A stretch of DNA of 35,425 nt. Origin: an uncultured Candidatus Saccharibacteria bacterium (GTDB lineage Bacteria > Patescibacteriota > Saccharimonadia > Saccharimonadales > UBA4665). Both the position numbers and the translations under genes were made by a program. This document shows, piece by piece, positions 32,183-35,425 of this stretch (the stretch's first letter is position 1; each line of letters starts with the position of its first letter). The stretch covers positions 1 to 35,425 of the forward strand of contig CAIMFK010000014.1 in assembly GCA_903840315.1 (NCBI GenBank), in the 5' to 3' direction. The notes beneath the pieces are model-generated. The model saw only the letters and a program-made list of their open reading frames with translations. It made no database searches and was not told the origin of the DNA.

Positions 32183-32481
32183 TGTTTTAATATCACCTTC
32201 TTAAATACTTTATCTAATCCTAAATCAATTAGGGCAACTATCAAGCTTAGCACTACTGCAAACACAACGACTGCAGAGGTTAGCTGACGTGACTCCTTTT
32301 TGTTGGGCCATGTAACAAGTTTGATTTCCTGAAAACTATTTTTGAAATATTTAGGAACAATCTTATTTCCGAGCCAAATAAAAGGCTTGAATATTGTTTT
32401 AAGAGCTTTTTTAATTTTAGCCAAGAATTTAGCGCTAGATTTTGAACTATTTTTAGCGGTTTTGTTCCTAGTTAATTTCAT
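32179..32481 (-). CDS. secE: Preprotein translocase subunit SecE with basic N-terminal extension
   Basis: SecE clamps SecY in the protein-export channel. The single membrane helix (about 68-88, SAVVVFAVVLSLIVALIDLG) follows the amphipathic helix with the signature EIKLVTWPNKKES. The first 45 residues are very Lys-rich, longer than in the minimal SecE of about 65 residues. It starts the secE-nusG-rplK-rplA group as in most bacteria, with 98 nt of control region upstream. Confidence 0.9.
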   Translation of the reverse strand: MKLTRNKTAKNSSKSSAKFLAKIKKALKTIFKPFIWLGNKIVPKYFKNSFQEIKLVTWPNKKESRQLTSAVVVFAVVLSLIVALIDLGLDKVFKKVILKQ

Positions 32482-32502
32482 AAAAACACTCTACTCCAAA
32501 TT

Positions 32503-32524
32503 AAAAAACCTACTATTTGTAGGT
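32503..32524 (-). terminator. Small intrinsic terminator between the histidine kinase and secE
   Basis: Minus-strand stem ACCTAC/GTAGGT with loop AAATA and a T-run (32503-32508). It may end the histidine kinase transcript. If secE transcription starts upstream of it (TATAAT at 32542-32547), it would instead lie within the secE leader. Confidence 0.5.
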
Positions 32525-32564
32525 CAATGTGTCAATATTACATTATAAGGGGTCAATAGTCAAT
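32523..32564 (-). promoter_or_regulatory. secE control region: -10 flanked by four ATTGAC repeats
   Basis: On the minus strand TATAAT (32542-32547) is flanked upstream by ATTGAC-T-ATTGAC (32564-32552) and downstream by ATTGAC-AC-ATTGAC (32536-32523). Pairs with 1-2 nt spacing on either side of a -10 suggest operator half-sites. An alternative reading uses the third repeat as a -35 (TTGACA, 32530-32535) with a poor -10. Confidence 0.4.
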
Positions 32565-32579
32565 TAGTTTATGTAGTTA

Positions 32580-33674
32580 TCATTGCTTAAGGTCAGGAAT
32601 GAATACGGTGAAGGTAGAACCGTGGTTAATAGTTGAATTTAAAGTAATTTTACCAGACAAGATTTTCGCCAGTTTAGCAGATATATATAATCCTAAGCCC
32701 GTGCCAGACTCTTTGCTTGTGCGATAATCACCAGACCTGAAGAATTTATTAAATACTTTGTCTTCATCAGCTTTACTGATCCCGATACCGTCGTCTGATA
32801 CTGAAAATGAAATACCATTAATCATCATTTTTGCCGTTATTAGTATAGTACCTTTCTCTGAGTATTTAATAGAATTTGTTATAAAGTTTTGTAGTATTTC
32901 CTTCACGTACAATTTCGATGAATTTATCGATTCTAAATTTGGATCTGACTTTGTTTTAATCTGAATGCCTTTGTCGCTAGCTTTAGGCTCATACTCAGAT
33001 GAGAGCTCTTCTATAATTTCATTTGCATTTATTATTTCGGTGCTTGAAATATTTTTGTTATTTTCTGCTCGAGCCAAGTTAGTTAAATCATTGATTAATT
33101 CAGTCAAAAAGATTATTTGCTTATGAGACTGGTCGATTTCATGCCTTATATCATTGGTTAAACTACCCTTATCAATTGAATAAAGAGCGTTTGAAAGATT
33201 TCCTTCGGCTATAGCTATAGGATTTCTAAGCTCATGAGAGACTACACTTATAAACTCGTCTCTTTCATCATCCAATGATTTCTCGAGAGTGATATCTCTC
33301 ATACTAACTACATATCCGCCATTCTTTTTATTAAAGCCGGCATGCACAGGTGCTACCGTTAACTGGATATTGATTGAACTGTTATCGACGTTATAGAGAA
33401 TTTTATAATCTTTCGAATTTATAACTTTCTTTAAATTATTGAATATTTTCTTAACATCAACCTTGTTATCATTTTTATCTATCAAATTTAAAAACTCATA
33501 AATCTTTTTTCCAATTATAGATTTATTACTATCTATCAAATTTAAAGCTGATGCATTGTATAGGGTGACTCTGAAATCTTCATCAAGTGCAATTACAGCA
33601 TCAGACATATTATTAATCAGTGATTCTAGTGTCCCGGCATCAATGGATTTTGTATTAGAACTTTCCTCTAGCAT
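32580..33674 (-). CDS. PAS-domain sensor histidine kinase (soluble)
   Basis: A 364-residue kinase without a membrane segment. A PAS domain (about 18-130, AVIALDEDFRVTLYNASALN) is followed by HisKA with the phospho-accepting H147 in SVVSHELRNPIAIAEG. HATPase_c follows, with N-box LQNFITNSIKYSE, G1 DDGIGISKAD and G2 GTGLGLYISAKL. It probably senses a cytoplasmic signal and passes phosphate to a response regulator, none of which is in the window. TATAAT 7 nt before the ATG suggests leaderless expression. Confidence 0.92.
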   Translation of the reverse strand: MLEESSNTKSIDAGTLESLINNMSDAVIALDEDFRVTLYNASALNLIDSNKSIIGKKIYEFLNLIDKNDNKVDVKKIFNNLKKVINSKDYKILYNVDNSSINIQLTVAPVHAGFNKKNGGYVVSMRDITLEKSLDDERDEFISVVSHELRNPIAIAEGNLSNALYSIDKGSLTNDIRHEIDQSHKQIIFLTELINDLTNLARAENNKNISSTEIINANEIIEELSSEYEPKASDKGIQIKTKSDPNLESINSSKLYVKEILQNFITNSIKYSEKGTILITAKMMINGISFSVSDDGIGISKADEDKVFNKFFRSGDYRTSKESGTGLGLYISAKLAKILSGKITLNSTINHGSTFTVFIPDLKQ

Positions 33675-33681
33675 AAGGATA

Positions 33682-33710
33682 ATTATAGACCATCAAACAT
33701 TTTATATGAA
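33682..33710 (-). promoter_or_regulatory. Promoter of the PAS histidine kinase
   Basis: TTCATA (33705-33710, 4/6) and a perfect TATAAT (33682-33687), 17-bp spacer, with the -10 7 nt before the ATG at 33674. Confidence 0.5.
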
Positions 33711-34418
33711 TTATTCTGTCGTTATAATCGTAGGAGCAAATATTTTCATCTCTTTTCTAAGATTTTTAGGTTGATGTACGTATTTGGATAATTCAGACCA
33801 AAATTCATCACCATGATTCATGTGCATCGTATGGACCAATTCATGGTAAATTACATAGTCAATCAAATTCCAAGGTAATTGTATTAGGTATATATTAAAT
33901 GTTAATTCTTTCCGCTGATTACAGCTTCCCCATCTGCCTTTTAGTGGCTTTACGTGTATGTTGCTGAAGTCAAAGTTATTCTCATTAGCAAGTTGGCTAG
34001 CTCTATCAACAATATATTTTTCGGATTCTTTTTTTAGCGCTTTTTTAGAGGCTTTAAAAGCAGCTAGCTGAACGTCGTTATCGGCGGGCTTTTTATGTAA
34101 GGGATGAAAAATAGTCACATAATTTTCTTTTACTGATGTCCTAATCTTGTCTGAATCATTGCCAACAAATATGATTCTGTGGTCTTTGCCAATATTCTGT
34201 TGGTCATTAATTATTGTTAGATTTTTTTTCTTATTACTATTAACCCATTCCTTATTTTTACGAATGAATTGTATGCCCATCTTATATGTTACCCAAATTG
34301 GCATGGACAGACGGATCGAGCCGTCATTTGAAAGTGATAATTTTAATGTTTTATTTTTTCGATTTTTGTATATCTTTATTCGGCCAATTTCATCGATTAG
34401 AAATTCTCTATAAGCCAT
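33711..34418 (-). CDS. YgjP-like zinc metallopeptidase (DUF45 family)
   Basis: A 235-residue protein of the YgjP/DUF45 family (M48-like zincin). The C-terminal domain has the zinc motif HELVHTMHMNHGDEFW, with two His and Glu in HExxH and a third His downstream. It is preceded by the family strand KPLKGRWGSCNQRKELTFN. The N-terminal part is the beta-rich YgjP arm. Members are predicted intracellular peptidases with poorly known targets. It follows the P-loop kinase gene by 6 nt, so they are cotranscribed. The zinc ligands are intact here, unlike those of RecR and DnaX. Confidence 0.85.
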   Translation of the reverse strand: MAYREFLIDEIGRIKIYKNRKNKTLKLSLSNDGSIRLSMPIWVTYKMGIQFIRKNKEWVNSNKKKNLTIINDQQNIGKDHRIIFVGNDSDKIRTSVKENYVTIFHPLHKKPADNDVQLAAFKASKKALKKESEKYIVDRASQLANENNFDFSNIHVKPLKGRWGSCNQRKELTFNIYLIQLPWNLIDYVIYHELVHTMHMNHGDEFWSELSKYVHQPKNLRKEMKIFAPTIITTE

Positions 34419-34424
34419 AATAAT

Positions 34425-35090
34425 TTATCTAATATTGATGTTACGACGAGTGAGGTCAACTCTACCGCGGGAAGCCGAATTCGGAATTAAATTCACTAGC
34501 TGGGGCTTTTTTACATTGGCTGTCATGTCTTGCATAGATAAAAAGCCAAGATCGTGCATCTTTTTAATAATGGCGCTTTGTTGAGCTTTAAAAGTGTGTT
34601 TACCACTGATGACGATGTACTGATCACTTCTAGATGGATTCTCCATAGACTTAACAAGCTCGTCAAAAGCTTTCTGGCTTATAGACTCAGAGTATTTATC
34701 ATCAATTTTTCTGTGATCACGGTTTGAAGCTCTATAGAAAGCTGATTCCATATCTATTTGAAGCCAAATGAGTAGTGGAGTAGATTTACAGTCTTTGGCT
34801 AACTGGCTGATAATTCTTCTTTTTTTCTGTGAGCTTGCGTTAACATCATAGATAACGCTAAGTCCAGAAGATAAAAATTCTTGTGCCATCAAAATCATTA
34901 TCTTTGAGACTAGATTAATTTCCTGCGTAGATTTAGCTGGTCTACTGAACAAGCTGCCACTTATTTTATCTGAGCTAATGTGTGCGGCTTGCAACTGGCC
35001 GGATAATTCCCTCGAGAAATAAGATTTTCCGGCACCAGGGTAACCATATACCATTATAAGAAGAGGCTTGGTAGGTATTATCTTACTCAT
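34425..35090 (-). CDS. P-loop kinase-like protein (polynucleotide-kinase/zeta-toxin type fold)
   Basis: A 221-residue protein with Walker A GYPGAGKSYFS near residue 17, then a Walker-B-like VIYDVNASSQKKR. A lid with Arg residues (FYRASNRDHRKID) follows, as in AAA_33 family kinases related to T4 polynucleotide kinase, gluconate kinase and zeta toxins. The substrate cannot be told. The last 30 residues are basic. No antitoxin-like partner is adjacent, so a toxin role is unsupported. It leads the pair with the YgjP-like gene. Confidence 0.7.
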   Translation of the reverse strand: MSKIIPTKPLLIMVYGYPGAGKSYFSRELSGQLQAAHISSDKISGSLFSRPAKSTQEINLVSKIMILMAQEFLSSGLSVIYDVNASSQKKRRIISQLAKDCKSTPLLIWLQIDMESAFYRASNRDHRKIDDKYSESISQKAFDELVKSMENPSRSDQYIVISGKHTFKAQQSAIIKKMHDLGFLSMQDMTANVKKPQLVNLIPNSASRGRVDLTRRNINIR

Positions 35091-35145
35091 ATATTATATT
35101 ATTCTATAACATATTAAGGGTAATTACAAAAGATGATTATACTGG

Positions 35146-35174
35146 ATGACAATAGTTGTTTTTTAGATTATTAT
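35146..35174 (+). promoter_or_regulatory. Promoter of tRNA-Trp
   Basis: ATGACA (35146-35151) and TATTAT (35169-35174), 17-bp spacer, each 5/6 to consensus. The start would be about 10 nt before the mature tRNA. Confidence 0.5.
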
Positions 35175-35191
35175 CTATAGAAGGCAGATAT

Positions 35192-35267
35192 AGGAGAGTA
35201 GCTCAGTTGGTAGAGCACTGGTCTCCAAAACCAGGTGTCGCAGGTTCAAGTCCTGTCTCTCCTGCCA
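35192..35267 (+). tRNA. tRNA-Trp (anticodon CCA), 3' CCA encoded
   Basis: Cloverleaf with acceptor AGGAGAG/CTCTCCT, D-arm GCTCAGTTGGTAGAGC and anticodon stem CTGGT/ACCAG. The loop CTCCAAA gives anticodon CCA. The T-arm is GCAGG-TTCAAGT-CCTGT. The discriminator G is at 35264, followed by CCA at 35265-35267. A tRNA-Trp next to secE-nusG is common in bacteria, but here it lies a few genes away and points the other way. Confidence 0.95.
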
Positions 35268-35275
35268 GGTATTGC

Positions 35276-35307
35276 AAATACTAAAACATTATGTCGTAGT
35301 ATTTTTT
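35276..35307 (+). terminator. Intrinsic terminator of tRNA-Trp
   Basis: AAATACTA (35276-35283) pairs with TAGTATTT (35297-35304) around a 13-nt loop, with a T-run at 35302-35307. It also ends right at the convergent partial gene. Confidence 0.65.
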
Positions 35308-35309
35308 AT

Positions 35310-35425
35310 TTATAGATTTTCTAGGGGTATGCCCGTTTTTTCAGATACTTTTCGTGCCCATTCAAGTAGTTTTTCGAATTGATTATCTCTTGCAGCAAGT
35401 TCTGTTTCATATTTATCAATTCTGG
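35310..35425 (-). CDS. Hypothetical protein, C-terminal fragment
   Basis: On the minus strand an open frame runs in from the window edge to a TAA at 35310-35312. It gives 37 residues such as YETELAARDNQFEKLLEWA and KTGIPLENL. It is helical and charged, possibly the end of a coiled coil. Too short to identify. Confidence 0.5.
   Translation of the reverse strand, partial: RIDKYETELAARDNQFEKLLEWARKVSEKTGIPLENL

Noticed and set aside
34425-35090. Zeta-type toxin
   Set aside because: The P-loop kinase fold fits, but there is no adjacent antitoxin and the partner gene is a YgjP-like peptidase; a plain kinase is equally likely.
1-35425. Alternative genetic code with UGA read as Gly or Trp
   Set aside because: Several real genes (for example 12273-12671 and the 25446-27737 fusion) end at UGA at sensible lengths, and no conserved domain contains an in-frame UGA.

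Overview
The window looks like a chromosomal segment of a small-genome, AT-rich Patescibacteria (CPR) bacterium, most likely a Candidatus Saccharibacteria (TM7) relative. This is inferred from gene content and style: very short intergenic gaps, a reduced but complete set of replication and translation genes, a flavin-dependent rather than folate-type thymidylate synthase, and several genes whose closest relatives I know from Actinobacteria (DesA-type acyl-ACP desaturase, GuaB1-type GMP reductase). UGA is used as a normal stop (for example at the ends of the 12273 and 13418 genes), which argues against the UGA-recoding Gracilibacteria and Absconditabacteria. I see no IS element, CRISPR array, prophage, integron or rRNA. 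No gene-free stretch exceeds about 260 bases, and the longest (13769-14022) holds a tRNA.

Layout. 1-5200: the tail of a sensor histidine kinase, an acyl-ACP desaturase, a small unknown, a Kup potassium transporter and a GT-C-type membrane glycosyltransferase. 5229-13768: the accessory-looking part, with a divergent CDP-alcohol phosphatidyltransferase, an unknown gene, a threonine-dehydratase-like PLP enzyme behind a probable attenuator, a GuaB1-type GMP reductase, several small unknowns, a D-Ala-D-Ala-ligase-like ATP-grasp enzyme and a DUF5872 protein. 13742-16045: tRNA-Gln, a degenerate alpha/beta-hydrolase-like protein and an AI-2E family permease. 16038-23411 (minus): a replication, repair and translation run, dnaX-dnaB-(GT-C)-ybaB-recR-DHH phosphoesterase-cysS. 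23460-25240: a small unknown and rplJ-rplL with a well-formed L10 leader. 25446-28443 (minus): dcd and a tmk-thyX-thyX fusion, a compact dTTP-synthesis operon. 28556-30238: an MprF-like aminoacyl-lipid synthase. 30239-32481 (minus): secE-nusG-rplK-rplA. 32580-35425: a PAS histidine kinase, a YgjP-like metallopeptidase, a P-loop kinase, tRNA-Trp and the end of an unknown gene.

How the genes work together. Membrane and envelope functions (desaturase, CDP-alcohol transferase, MprF-like enzyme, GT-C enzymes, Ddl) suggest the cell remodels its own lipids and wall. The dcd/tmk/thyX operon would carry dCTP toward dTDP, and GuaB1 would recycle GMP to IMP. Two regulatory themes stand out. Many genes appear to be leaderless, with a near-consensus -10 only 6-8 nt before the ATG. 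At least two genes (rplJ and the PLP enzyme) have intrinsic terminators just ahead of their start codons. RecR and DnaX both lack the zinc-binding cysteines usual in their families.

The most promising items for follow-up are the three-domain Tmk-ThyX-ThyX protein, whose two ThyX halves keep complementary pieces of the signature motif; the isoleucine-rich leader peptide plus terminator ahead of the PLP enzyme; and the leaderless promoter architecture.
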